Source of the DNA: Hygrophila difformis
Taxonomy: Eukaryota; Streptophyta; Magnoliopsida; Lamiales; Acanthaceae
Assembly: GCA_030278955.1 (NCBI GenBank)
Contig: JAOANR010000010.1
Span: forward strand, 12,445,086-12,509,085
Reading direction: 5' to 3'
DNA: 64,000 nucleotides
Below are positions 24,209-36,092 of the stretch, in pieces (positions within the stretch are counted from its first letter, which is position 1; every line of letters begins with the position of its first letter). Position numbers and translations under genes: made by a program. Under the pieces are notes generated by a model. The model was given only the letters and a program-made list of their open reading frames with translations. It was not told where the DNA came from and did no database searches.

Positions 24209-24252
24209 CTCGACAAGATTTTCAGATCGCCTCTACTATATCAGAGTCTGCC

Positions 24253-24264
24253 GCTCTGATACCA
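24253..24264 (-). other. Primer binding site (initiator Met tRNA type)
   Basis: On the minus strand TGGTATCAGAGC starts two bases after the 5' LTR. This is the usual copia site complementary to the 3' end of initiator methionine tRNA. Confidence 0.93.
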
Positions 24265-24266
24265 AG

Positions 24267-25093
24267 TGTTGGTCCCAGATTACGTGAAATCTTGAATTTA
24301 GCACGGTCGTTGAGCAGTGGTTAAAACGACGTGTGAACGATAATGAGTGTGTGAAACAGAGTGTGTGCAGCAGAAAGTAAGAACACAAGATTTGGTAACC
24401 CAGTTCGGCATTCGGCCTACGTCTGGGGGATTCCAATCCAGGATCTAAACTAACACTCAAAAATCTTAGACCTAAAAGATTACACAATCAAAACAGATTC
24501 TGTTACCAAGACTTCCTCGCTGGTAGACTGATCGTCGTCTGGACTCCCCCACAACCACGATCACTGGACAGCTCGTCCAATCCTGTTTCTCCGATTGTTT
24601 GAATCCTCAGATCTTGAAACTCCGGTGTAGCAGATGGCCTGAATCAATCCTTCAGATCTCCTTTGAGTTCCTTCGCAACTCCAAAACGTTGAATGAAAAG
24701 ATTCTTTCAACAAGAAAAAACTTGTTGAATCGGTGTAACACAGACCTCAATGAACAAAAATGATCTCTCGAAATGTAGAACACTAATCAAGGATTTTCCT
24801 AACTCTCTCAAGAAAATAGAACAATCAAGTCTAGAGAGAAAAACCGACTAAGTGTGTGTAAATGTGTGTAAAAGTGAAGATTACAACTCAATAAACTCAA
24901 ATCTACATACACAGAGTCTAAACACAGGTATATATACTCAGAGATACAAATTAGACTCGTGTGGGTCGGTTAGACACGCGCACAGAAACAGAAACTGTCG
25001 CACATGACTGACTGTAACTGCTTCGGTCGTTCTGTCGTGGTTTCAACAACTATGGAACTACTAAATCTGCACAAGAGCACGTTAATAACAACA
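24267..25093 (-). repeat. 5' LTR (right copy)
   Basis: This 827-bp repeat is nearly identical to 16210-17041. It should carry the element's promoter. Confidence 0.95.
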
Positions 25094-25447
25094 AGGCCAA
25101 TTGTGAAATATTTAGTTACAGCGGAAGCGGACTGCAAGGAATTAGTGGATATAATTGGAAAGGATTACGGATGGCAAGGCCCTCACCTCGGTGCCATTAC
25201 ACAAATGATAGAGATGACCAAATGGAATTGAGAAGTCAAATTCCAAGTCATCCCTCGTGAGCAGCAACCGTGCAGCGGATCAACTCCTGCGTAGCAATCT
25301 TCCTAATTCTGGTGTTGAATATTTAGTTAGGTCTCCCGACAATGTATTTGAAATCTTAAGAAATGTAGACATGAGGTTTTCCACTCCCAACAATTTTATG
25401 AATGATATGGCTCCGGCCCTCCTTTTATCCCCGAAAAAGAAAAAATA
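25094..25447 (+). pseudogene. LINE RNase H tail, right part, with 3' end
   Basis: It restarts with the duplicated AGGCC and encodes a decayed RNase H end (EADCKELVDIIGK, then in another frame NRAADQLLRSNLP). It closes with GGCTCCGGCCCTCC...CCCCGAAAAAG and an A-rich tail. The same 3' end closes the full LINE at 32951, so this is an older member of that family, later split by the LTR element. Confidence 0.75.
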
Positions 25448-25449
25448 AA

Positions 25450-26612
25450 TTACACCTATAGCTATTAAATGAATTGAATTGTTTAGTCGCTCGATAGGAA
25501 AAGAAAAACTTAAAAAGACGAGAGAATTAAACAATGGATATTAACTTTCATAGATAGGGATGGGCAATTAATCAACATGTTGATAACATCTATGAAAATG
25601 TTTCCGAGTGAGCGATCCGTCAATGAATAGTGGATTCGGAAGTAGGAAATTGATCTTGGATGAGTGTTTCGATTTTGGTTCAAAGTTGGACAAATTCATA
25701 TCAGTAATTAAAAAAAAAACACTAAGTTTGCCTTTATTATTATTTTTTTCTGGACAATAACCTATATAGAATATGAAATGAGTGGTGGCCACACAAATTA
25801 CAAATAGTATAAAGAGAATGGATAGGGGGCCAGATGGGGAATTGAACCTCCAACTTTCGGATTGGAAGTCAGAGGACTTGATCAAGTTCTTATCCCCAAT
25901 TTGCCTTAAAATTAATATGAAAATCTAAAAGAAATGATTTTAAAAAAAAATCAAAAATTTAGATTATATACGAAATAACAAAAAATAATAATTTTAAAAA
26001 TAAATCATTTCTCAAACAAACCACAACAAGCCACATTAATTAATAAAATGATTTAAAACAAAATATTTAAGTTCACAAAAACAACTAACAATGTCTACTT
26101 GGGAATGAAGACTTGGCATACTGGTCATACTATCACTTCCAACCTTATGCGACTAATTAGTAACCTAAGATTCCAGACTTTTAGTAAATGAGAGCCAACC
26201 CGGCCCCCTATTCTTCACCATTATATGTCTCATTTGTAATTTGTGTGGCTTGAATTTCCATACATCTTTACCGATACACGAGTGTCAATATTTATTAAGA
26301 AAAACCTAACAATATCTACAAAATTCCATGTTACAACAAAGTCCAAACAAACAATACAATATTTACTACATACATATTTTTCATGCAGTTCAATACATAT
26401 TTTAAATCATTAATAACTCAAGTTCGGTACAAGTAAAAATTCTAGAAATTGGATATTTAAAAACTATACGACGAGACTAATCTAACAAGATCACACTTGA
26501 CTATATTTTAACTTGTCTAATTATGATAAAACTTTAAGTAAAAGTCTGTGAGTAAATAGTATCGCCTAATCAAATGTAAAAAAGATTTCAATACGGTGGT
26601 AGTATATATATT
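25450..26612. other. Intergenic DNA with SINE copies
   Basis: No gene is seen. A SINE family 1 copy (minus) lies at about 25748-25900 and a degraded plus-strand copy at about 26150-26310. A Stowaway-like fragment lies at 26385-26575. Confidence 0.5.
25748..25900 (-). mobile_element. SINE family 1 copy
   Basis: On the minus strand a box-A-like GATCAAGTCC region and box B GGTTCAATTCCCC are followed by the family tail (TTTGTGTGGCCACCACTC). Confidence 0.7.
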
Positions 26613-26773
26613 ATGAACAGCCTATACAGGCTAGAAAAATGGGTAATGAGAGCTCATGACACACAAATGACAAAGGAAATAAAGGGAATGAATATGAGGC
26701 TGGGTGGTGAATTGAACCTGCAACCTGAAGGTTTTGTCAGAGACTTGACCACTTGGCCAAGTCTCCAACCCCA
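26613..26773 (-). mobile_element. SINE family 1 copy
   Basis: The minus strand reads TTGGCCAAGTGGTCAAGTC (box A) and GCAGGTTCAATTCACC (box B), then the tail ending CTAGCCTGTATAGGCTGTTCA. It is one of the better preserved copies. Confidence 0.75.
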
Positions 26774-27207
26774 AAATAATTAACTATATTAATAAAATAG
26801 TGCCAAATAAATATTTAAATTCACAAACTAATTAACTATGCCTAGAGTTTTACATTTAGTATATTCAATAACAAATTTTTTTCCTGAATATTCAATAACA
26901 AAAATTGCATTAACGAACTATAATAATTATATTTTGACCTTTCTAACTAAATTATTTAATAATAAATATTTACGAATAATATTTATATGACTTAAAAGAA
27001 AATATTAAAAAATAATAATATAAATATTTAAAACCACACTGAAGGTGTGTGCAGTAAAAATAATGACGAAATGTATGATAAGGGGAGAATGGATTAATTA
27101 CTGAAAAAACCATTCTTTTGCCTTTTACTATGTATTAGTATTACTATTATAAAAAGAAAAAAAAAGTACTAGTAATTTTTTGAATTTGCAGGTTATTCTA
27201 TGTACTA
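26774..27207. other. AT-rich intergenic DNA
   Basis: Nothing recognisable is seen before the target duplication of the LINE. Confidence 0.4.
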
Positions 27208-27225
27208 ATATAATATAATTGCAAA
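27208..27225. repeat. LINE target site duplication, left
   Basis: ATATAATATAATTGCAAA (18 bp) is repeated exactly at 32952-32969, directly after the LINE A-tail. Confidence 0.95.
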
Positions 27226-27317
27226 CTGTTTAACAAAATACGGAGTAACATAGAAGCTCCAAGAACTCTCCAAGAATTATCCCTTTTTCCCTCAGCCTTC
27301 AACGGTAGCTAGCACAG

Positions 27318-28784
27318 ATGGGTGACTCGGAGATGTCTGACCATGGTGGCCTTCCACCAGACCCTTCTGACGAAAGGGCTAGCAAACGGCCTCGCCCTCT
27401 GTACAGTGATGTAGCACGTCGCCGAGATGGTTTCATTCACGTTCCAACGGACGATCTAACCAGCGATTTTACTGCCGATGAAGATGACATTATTCAATCC
27501 ACCGTTAATGGTATTCCCCGTTTCCAATGCTCCGAAGCGTTCAAAAGGGCCCTTATTCATCCATGGAGACATGCCGTCATCCTCAAAGTCGTGGGGCGCA
27601 GCGTTTCTTATCGGGTCCTAAAGGCTCGCTTGGACAGAATTTGGCCGGCATCGGCATCTCTTTCTCTTATCGACGTTGATAATGGGTATTTTATAATACG
27701 GTTCCTCAAAGAAGATGATGCCCTACACGCCCTAACAGGTGGACCTTGGATGGTCTCTGGCCAGTATTTGCACGTTCAACCGTGGCATGACAAGTTTAAT
27801 CCGGCTACTAACGAGATCAAGTCCATGGTAGCTTGGATCCGAATCCCAAGCATCCCCATGCATCTCTATAACAGATAGTATCTTCTTAGGGCGGCCTCCG
27901 CGGTGGGAAAGGTTTTGAGTATTGATTTTAACACAGATTTGACGGCCAGGGGACGATTTGCTAGAATTGCAGTCAAGATTGATCTCGATGCACCCCTCAC
28001 CCCTCATGTTATGTTAGAAGATGATGTTTTTAACGTGGAGTATGAAAATCTCAAGCTTATTTGTTTTTCTTGTGGTAGATATGGTCACGGCACCAATTCT
28101 TGTCCAATGCCGAAAGCTGATCCGCCTCCTGAAATTCAAGATAATCAACCTCCAGTCCCTGATAAAGGCCAAGAAGAGAAAACAGGCTATGGTCCGTGGA
28201 TGCTAGCTCAACCACGAAGAAGGCAACACCCGTCGGCCAAACCTACTTCTACCACCATGAATCCGAACCCTAACCGCTTTGATGTGTTGATGGAGGACTC
28301 TGAAGTGAATACCACTCTTCCCCATACTCCGGCTGTTCTGTCTAACCCTCCAACTCAGGCCTTTCGCCCCCAGTCCTTTCAGAAAAGACCTTCTTCCCCT
28401 CCCAGAAACCCTAGTCACTGTTCCATTAATCCCACCACTATTAACCATCCCGTTTATTCCCATCTGTCGCCCCCTCGACATAGCCGTATCCCCAATTCTC
28501 ACTCCCAACAGGGTCTTGACAATCAAGAGCTCTCTCCAACCTGGATGAAGCAACCATCAGGAGCCTGGACTAAGAAAATTTCGTCTTCCCTCTCTCCTGA
28601 CCACCATTCGGTTGTTACAGTCCTTGATCCCTCATCTTTTATTAGTTCGAGGGCAAGAAACATGGAAGGCTCTATGGGAGGCCGTCCCCCAGATGCCTCA
28701 AGTAGCCACCCTTCGACTCCTCCTGGACGAGCGGCCTCATTGCCATTACCGGATCATGATCGGGCAGACCATATGATCTCTTAG
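27318..28784 (+). pseudogene. LINE ORF1 (DUF4283-like, CCHC knuckle), one internal stop
   Basis: The frame from the ATG at 27318 runs to 28784 except for a TAG at 27876-27878 after LYNR; the position suits a former tryptophan codon (TGG). The first part (residues about 70-180) is the DUF4283 nucleic-acid-binding region usual in plant LINE and gag-like ORF1 proteins. A zinc knuckle CFSCGRYGHGTNSC follows, then a long Pro/Ser-rich tail. ORF1 would bind the LINE RNA. ORF2 begins about 50 bp downstream. Confidence 0.88.
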
Positions 28785-28836
28785 CTTCTCTAAGTTTTCC
28801 TTTTTATTGTCTTTCCCTTTTATTTTTTATTTGATC

Positions 28837-31800
28837 ATGTCTGTTAAACTAATATGTTGGAATGTTCAAGGGGCAGGTTCTTCTTCTTTTAGACGGGAAT
28901 TCAGAGATCTAACTTCTTGCAAGGGTATTGATATTGTTGCGATTTTTGAACCTAGGATCAGTGGGGTTCGTGCTGACAAGTTTATCCTCTGGAGTGGGTT
29001 CTCTTCTTCTTTTCGTGTGGAAGCTTCGGGTTTCTCGGGTGGAATTTGGATCCTTTGGAAGGACCATGTTGATGTTAATATCCTGGAGGCTCATACTCAA
29101 TTTGTTGATTTCTCTATAAAAGACCCTAATGGTGATATTTTTGTTACTATGGTTTATGCAGCTCCAAATAGATACCGGAGAGCCTGGCTTTGGCCTGAAT
29201 TAATTAGAATTGGCAGCAGCCGTTCTCAACCTTGGCTTATTGGTGGTGACTTCAATTGCATTGCCAGGAATGAGGATGCTCGAGGTGGTTCAGTTTCTAA
29301 TCTTGCCTGTACTGAACTCATGACCTGGATGAATACTGCTGCCTTGACCGAGCTTAGATCTTTTGGGAATTGTTTTACTTGGGCCAGAGGTCCTCTTAGA
29401 CGACGTCTTGATCGATTAGTTGGCAATGAAGCTTGGCATGATCGATTTTCTCTTTGCACTGTTGAAGTCCTGCCAAGGATCCTTTTTGACCACTCTCCCC
29501 TTCTCTTGAACATCAAAATTGCGGACAACTCTGATAGTAATTCTACACCTAAGATTTTTAGATATAATGCAGCTTGGCAAAGCTTCCCTAGCTTCAGAAA
29601 GCTAGTCGCTTCCACCTGGAATGAGCATGATCCACTTGTATCCATAATCAAGAGATTTCAACAGGAGGCTTCTTCCTGGAATAATCAAGTGTTCAATTCT
29701 CTAGCCAAAAGGAAATCCAGAATTAGAGCTCGTCTGAAAGGCATTGAACGTGAGATGGATTGGTCTTCTAATGCTTTTTCCAGACGACTTCATACCCAAC
29801 TTAGCACTGAGCTTGGACAGATTCTTCAGAAAGAGGAGATTACTTGGATCCATAGGAGTACCAGGAACTGGGATTTAGCTGGAGATCAAAATACAAGCTT
29901 TTACCATAATTTTGTGAAAGCCAGGAAAAGAAAGAAGAACCTCACTATCCTCAATGATGCTCTAGGCAATACTTTTTCAGATGAGGCCTCTATTCAAAAT
30001 ATGGTGGTCGACTACTTTTCTCATCTTTATCAGGATACTAACAATCTGCCTCAACCTTTGCCTGTACCTCTAGGATCTGTTCCTACTCTTCTTCAGTCGG
30101 AAATGACTTTAATGGATCTCCCCCCCCTCTAAGAATGAAGTTTGGCTTGCTCTTAAACATATGGCACCTTTGAAATCCCCAGGTCCGGATGGTCTCCATG
30201 CTATCTTCTATCAGCAGAATTGGCCCTCAGTCAGTGATAAAGTATTTCAATTCATCCTATCCTGCTTCAATGATCCCTGTAACCTGGCAGCCATCAACCA
30301 AACGACCTTGGTCCTTATTCCAAAAGTGGCTAACCCGGTCTCAGTTACTCAACTCCGCCCTATTAGTTTATGCAATGTTCTCTACAAGGTGGTCACCAAA
30401 ATTTTTGTGAACCGCATGGCCCAATTCCTTCCTAGGCTGGTTCATCAAGGGCAGTCAAGCTTTGTTAAAGGACGTTTGATCCAAGATAATATTATTCTAT
30501 GTCATGAACTCACTCACTACCTGAACATCTCTAAAGCTCAGCCTGGTTATATGCTACTCAAACTTGATTTAGAGAAAGCCTATGATAAATTGAGTTGGAG
30601 TTTCATTCATGATACTCTTATTCTGTTTGGTTTCCCTCATTCATGCATTAACCTAATCATGTACTGCATTAGTTCTTCTTCCATGCAGGTCTATTGGAAA
30701 GGCAAAGCCACTACTCCCTTCACTCCATCCCGTGGCATTCGTCAAGGCGATCCTATTTCACCCTACATTTTTATTCTTTGTATGGAAAGATTGGGAGCCA
30801 TGATTCACCAAGCAGTTGATGATGGCCGCTAGAAGCCTCCTACTTGGGATAAAGGTGCTATTAAGATTCCCTATATGTTCTTCGCGGATGACATTGTGCT
30901 TGCTGCTAAAGCGTCTGCTTGCCAAGCCACCCACATTAAAGAGATATTGGATTATTTTAGTTACTTATCAGGTTTGGTTGTTAGCCTCTCTAAATCCCAC
31001 ATTCTCTTTGGTAAGATTGTTAGTAGAGATACTAGAAGAGATATCTTGAATATTTTAGAATTTCATAGTGTTCAAAATTTTGGTCGTTACCTGGGTATCC
31101 CCATGACAGTTGGCAGGATTCCTTCTTCTGAGTTTGGTTTTCTTCTTGACAAAGTTAGAAATAAACTCAGTGGCTGGTCTCAACACCATCTCAGCCTTGC
31201 TGGTCGTCTAACTCTCATTAAATCGGTTCTTGTTCCTATTAGTATGTATATTATGCAGGTTATTCGTGTTCCTATGAAAATCATCCATGCTCTTGAGAAG
31301 CTTTGCCGAGATTATCTTTGGGGCTCTCTCATTCACCATCGCAAAGTCCATCTCATTGCTTGGGACAAGGTTACTGTTCCTACTAATCAAGGTGGCTTGG
31401 GGATCTGCAAACTGAAAACTTTTAATAATGCTCTTCTCATGAAAAACTGGTGGTGCCTCTTGACTAGAGATGTTCTATGGACCAAGCTCTTGAAGAAAAG
31501 ATATGGTTGGACGGCCAACAGATTCACTCATCACCCCCAATCCTTTTCTCGCTTTGCTAAGGATCTCCATTCTACTGGCACCATCTTTCATTCCATGTTG
31601 GGAATGAAGATAGAGAATGGTAATTCTTCTCTTTTTTGGCTTGATAACTGGACTAAACTTGGTCGTCCTTTGCAGGAATTAGCTTCTCATCCCATCTCTG
31701 ATGATGACTTGAAACGCTCTGTCGCCTCCTACTCATTAGGACATTCATGGGATATGCATGAGCTTGACATGATGCTCTCCAATGAAGGTCTCCAAGCAGT

Positions 31801-32911
31801 ATCTCTTGAACCTATTCCTCATAACTCTGATACTACTGACAGGCCTTTTTGGAAGCCAGCTCCAAATGGCATTTTCTCTATCAGCTCTACCTTGAAAAAT
31901 CTAGCTACCCCTCTAGTTAACAACAACTCTCTCATCTGGAAAACAATTCGGAGATGGCCTGCACCATTTCGAACTCGAGTCTTTCTGTGGCTTGCTACTC
32001 ACAACACTCTTCTCACGGGCCTGGAAAGATATAGGAGGCATATTTCATCTGATTGTTTGTGTTGGAAATGTGGGGAGATTAAAAGCAACATCCATGCTTT
32101 AAGAGATTGCCCCTCATCCACTACAATCTGGATTCGGTTAGGTCTCTCTTCTTTTAACAATTTTTGGACTTCTGATATTGTTGATTGGATTTCTTCCATG
32201 CAGAGTAAGAACATCGGGGATAAGGATGCAACTACTTTTGCTTTTGGTGCTTAGATGATATGGAAGCATCGATGCCTGGAGCTATATGGCAATGACTCAG
32301 GACATTGGACTACTCTTCACACCATAATCAGGAAAAGTACAGATGCTTTTTTGGCTGCTAGAAAGGAGCTTCATCTCTTTGGCATTAAGGCGTGGAGCTG
32401 TAGCAGAGCTAGATGGGAAAAGCCCTTGACGACATGGATCAAAGCCAACTGTGATGGAAGCTTCAAAAGAAACAAAAGTTTTTCTGGCGGGCTGCTCCGA
32501 GATGAGCATGGATCATGGCTGGGTGGAATCAGAACCAAGAACTCTTTTCCTGACATTCTGCATACTGAAATTTGGGCCATTCTCATCACTCTTCAACTAG
32601 CCTGGTCGATGGGCATTCGCAAGCTCGAGGTTGAATCTGATAGTATTGAAGCCATTCATCTCATTGCTTCTGGCACTACTTTCATTAGTGCTACTCAGTC
32701 CTGGATCCCACAAATCAAATCTATGCTCACTTGGGCTTGGGAGGTTCGTTTTTCTTCAGTACCTAGGGAGTGCAACATGTCAGCTGATCAACTTCTTAAA
32801 GGACGCCCTTGGCTCGAAGACATTCAACACTTTATCCGGCCCCCTGATTTTATGCTTGATGTAATCAATTCTGACCGCATTGGTCTGTATCATACTCTGC
32901 AAATTTTGTAA
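28837..32911 (+). pseudogene. LINE ORF2: endonuclease, reverse transcriptase, RNase H (broken)
   Basis: The first true ATG is at 28837. Endonuclease (LICWNVQGAG, WLIGGDFNCIARNED, RRLDRLVGNEAW, LFDHSPLLLNI) is followed by reverse transcriptase (SPGPDGLHAIFY, LKLDLEKAYDKLSW, GIRQGDPISPY, FFADDIVLAAK), a zinc-finger-like zf-RVT region near 32000 and RNase H (WIKANCDGSFKRN, EVESDSIEAIHLI, VPRECNMSADQLL). Breaks: an eight-C run near 30115-30127 shifts the frame, and TAG at 30830-30832 and 32252-32254 interrupts it. All three stops of the element, including that in ORF1, fit TGG to TAG. Confidence 0.93.
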
Positions 32912-32951
32912 TAAAACGGCTCCGGCCCTCCTTTTTCCCCGAAAAAAAAAT

Positions 32952-32969
32952 ATATAATATAATTGCAAA
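32952..32969. repeat. LINE target site duplication, right
   Basis: Exact 18-bp match to 27208-27225. Confidence 0.95.
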
Positions 32970-33391
32970 ATTAATTTATTTTTAATCAAGTTATGAATCC
33001 TTGTTTAGGAACATAATTATTGACGGTAATGATAATATTTATGGAGCATACCCTAAATAAAATGCTATGAAGACAATTTCCCATTCGAAGGCTATGAAGA
33101 CATTACTTTCACCAAACGGCGTAGAATAAAACGCCCATCCTTTACTCCGCTAACCTGCACCCTTCATCTCCACTGGGAGTGGGACTGTGGCGCTGCGCAC
33201 CATCCCTTAACCCTTATCATTAAACTGAAAATGACAAAATATTCAGCATATTCCATCTAGCCTCTCTCGCTACCCCTTTTCACCTTAACTCCCTTTTCCT
33301 CGATTCACAATTTCATCCTCCCTTGGGAGAAAAAGGGCAATTTTTTGGGGGGATTTTTCCATTTCGATATTTGTTTTGTTTTGTGCGAATT
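32970..33391. promoter_or_regulatory. 5' flank of the DUF179 gene
   Basis: The base composition rises towards the gene. No clear TATA box is placed. An upstream in-frame ATG at 33323 would add 23 residues to the leader; the ATG at 33392 gives the more usual transit-peptide start. Confidence 0.4.
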
Positions 33392-35325
33392 ATGGATCTC
33401 TGGTGTGTGCATGCGGAAAGCAATGGCTTTCTTCTGAGAAATTCGTTTTCTGAGAAACCCATTTACTGGAGCTTGAGAAATCATTTGATTGGGTGCCAAA
33501 TTAGGGTGCCCGGGAAGGATTCTTTGCAGGGTTATTGTAGGCAAAGATCGGTTTTGGTCAGAGCCACGGGGAAGAAGAACAACGGAAATTCCGGCAATTC
33601 TAGTTCGAATTCGTCCTCTGCCAGTTCCGGTGAGTTTTACTACTTTTTTTTTTCACCAGAAAGGGTAATTTCTAAATGTCGTTTGCGATGCGAGGCTGTA
33701 AGGATTGAGCTGAATGATTAGCGAATTGGACTATCGCTGAAAAAATTCCCAATTTTTGGTAGTGAAATTATTCTGTTTTTTTCTTTTAGTTTTTCGAATG
33801 TTGGCTGACTTTGTTTGCAGTTGTGTGTTAAATTGATCAGATTGAAGCTTTTGACCACTGTTTGCTTCTATATCTGATAACCATTTGGTATATAGCTTGG
33901 GAATAAATCCTGGATTGAAATTTTTTTGGGTCGTACTTACAACTCGAAAAAAAAAAAAAAGACATCTTGTGGGATGCATGGAGAATATATGATTCTTGGG
34001 CCTGCATTGTGATTTCCCACCTGTGCATCAAAGGATTGTTGAGATCATTGAAACACAAAAGTATTTTGTATTAAGATATCATTTAATGATTTTAGTTGCC
34101 TTTGGTTTTTCCAATTTGATCTTTAATGTGGTTATATTAATTTGCCTCTGGTTGCCGTGGTTTTCCTTTTCCAAAAGGGCTGGGGACTTGTATTTCATTT
34201 GGTGTGGATGGATTTGTGTTTGCAGGAGACAATGATGATTTGAAAGCTAGAGGAGATGGCCTGAAACGGAACAATGATCCTCCAGGAAATAGCAATAATA
34301 AATCTGGTGATACCGGCTCGCAGAAGTCCCATTATAAACCATTGGATTGGAGAGAGTTTAGAGCATCGCTCTACCTTCAAGAGCAGGTGTTTATATTGCT
34401 TTTTTGAGGGTCATCTCTTATGAGGTTTCACTTTTTTAGGGTTATATCTGTTGAGGTTTCACTTTTATACGGTTATCTTGTTGAGGTTTCACTCTTTTAC
34501 GGTTATCTCTCTTGAGGTTTATGGGCTGATAATCAGGCTGATAAACCTCAGAAGGGAAAAGTAATCACCCCTTTCTGGTAACTTGGCATGCTCTTGTTAA
34601 ATTTGGTAAAATAATATAACAAAACTAGGATTTATGCCTAACTTTTCTTTCAGGCTGAAACTGCAGATTCTGTCGACAACAAAGACAGAATATCATTTGG
34701 ACCAAAGTCTCTTCCCCTCAAGTGGGCACACCCTATTTCGGCACCTGAGAATGGCTGCCTCCTTGTGGCAACAGAGAAGCTTGATGGAGTTCGCACCTTT
34801 GAGAGGACTGTAGTTCTACTCCTGAGATCTGGAACAAGAAACCCATATGAGGGTCCATTTGGGATTGTTATCAATCGTCCACTTCACAAAAAGATGAGGC
34901 ACATGAGTCCCAATAATACGGAGTTAGCAACTACATTTGCCGATTGCTCTTTGCATTTTGGTGGACCACTTGATGCAAGCATGTTTTTATTAAGAGCTGG
35001 AGATACTGGCAATCTTGCTGGTTTCGAGGAAGTCATTCCTGGGATTTACTTTGGCTCCCGAAACACTTTGGATGAAGCTTCAGCCTTGATAAGGAAGGGA
35101 GCACTTAGGCCTCAGGATTTCAGATTCTATGTGGGGTACGCAGGGTGGCAACTAGACCAACTATTGCACGAAATTGAATCCAATTACTGGTATGTTGCTG
35201 CATGTAGTGCAAACTTATTGGCTGGGGTTTCCCAAAATTCATCCGATGGTTTGTGGGGAGAGATTCTGCAACTAATGGGGGGTCATTACTCTGACTTGAG
35301 CCGCAAGCCTAAGCAAGATTTCTAG
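33392..35325 (+). CDS. Plastid DUF179 / UPF0301 (AlgH-YqgE-like) protein
   Basis: Three exons: 33392-33629, 34226-34386, 34654-35325, with GT..AG borders and a continuous frame of about 356 residues. The N-terminal 75 residues are Ser/Asn/Arg-rich with few acids, as in chloroplast transit peptides. The last exon holds the whole DUF179 domain: GCLLVATEKLDG, LLLRSGTRNPYEGPFGIVINRP, LHFGGPLDASMFLL, FYVGYAGWQLDQLLHEIE. The biochemical role of the family is unknown; plant members are plastid proteins of similar length. An ORF starting at 34765 is only the inner part of exon 3. The gene converges with the kinase gene, with 767 bp between their stops. Confidence 0.9.
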
Positions 35326-36092
35326 TTTTTTCATTTGACCTATTCAGCATGATATCAAAGTTATCGTCTTTTGAGCCGAAGTTCAGGCTCAAATGTACAG
35401 TATTTAACTTATTGTCTCATGTGGACTTAGTTGTGTTTCTTGTTCCTTTCTTCCCCTTATTCTATATAAATAAGTACGGTCGTTTATGCTTGCGTGTAAG
35501 TAATTTGGTTAGGTATAATGTTCAGAGCAATAAACTTGGACAGAAGATTTTTAGGATTAATCTTTCTCATCGTGCATATGTCTGAATTTAGTCTTTGAAC
35601 TTTAAAAATCAATACCTTGCCTTGAATTTTGGTTTTACAGCTATAAATGTTGTATCTGATTGATGCATGCGTACTATGTCCCAAAGAACTCAATCCCTAG
35701 CTTATGCTTCATATCTGATCTACAAGCCATTTTGAGTTCTGACTCCTGTGGAAAAACCTGTCTCTGTTTTAAGAGCAGGGTAAAATTACATTTTATTTTA
35801 CAAAATGTTATGTTAAATTGAGGAAGACTGAGCTATACAAGGGCAGATCTCTCCACATAACAGTACAAGTTTTCCAGTATCTTTAACACCTTGAAAAGTT
35901 CCCAGTTCAAGCTCCATAGGCATTCCCACCAGCAGAATATGCAGTGTGGCCACTCCTTTCATGAAGAAGGAACCGAAGGACCATATATAAATCTAATGGT
36001 ACTGTTCAATTTCGTCTTTCTACTTTGTTGGTATTTGTTACTTTCACATTATGTTTTTATAAGGGGAGGTGCTATTTGTGATCTTAACACCT
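35326..36092. other. Intergenic 3' ends of two convergent genes
   Basis: No gene is seen. The interval should contain the 3' UTR of the DUF179 gene (+) and that of the kinase gene (-). Confidence 0.5.

Larger units (their letters stand above)
16210..25093 (-). mobile_element. Ty1/copia LTR retrotransposon with additional ORF, about 8.9 kb
   Basis: The element reads on the minus strand. It has two LTRs of 827-832 bp bounded by TG...CA, a methionine-tRNA-type primer site, a polypurine tract, a 5-bp duplication and the copia order gag, protease, integrase, reverse transcriptase, RNase H. An extra ORF lies between RNase H and the 3' LTR, as in env-like-bearing (SIRE/Maximus-type) copia lineages. 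Coding capacity is broken by two frameshifts (near 23380 and 21260) and two in-frame stops (22732 and 20367-20369). The LTRs differ by about eight substitutions and one 5-bp indel counted by eye, so insertion is recent. It is inserted inside an older LINE tail. Confidence 0.96.
27226..32951 (+). mobile_element. Full-length L1-like LINE, about 5.7 kb
   Basis: The element lies between perfect 18-bp duplications and has a short 5' leader (27226-27317), ORF1, ORF2 and a 3' end GGCTCCGGCCCTCC...CCCCGAAAAA with an A-tail. The frames are broken by TAG codons at 27876, 30830 and 32252 and by a one-base excess in a C-run near 30120, so this copy is inactive. The related 3' end at 25447 shows an older insertion of the same family nearby. 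Confidence 0.95.
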
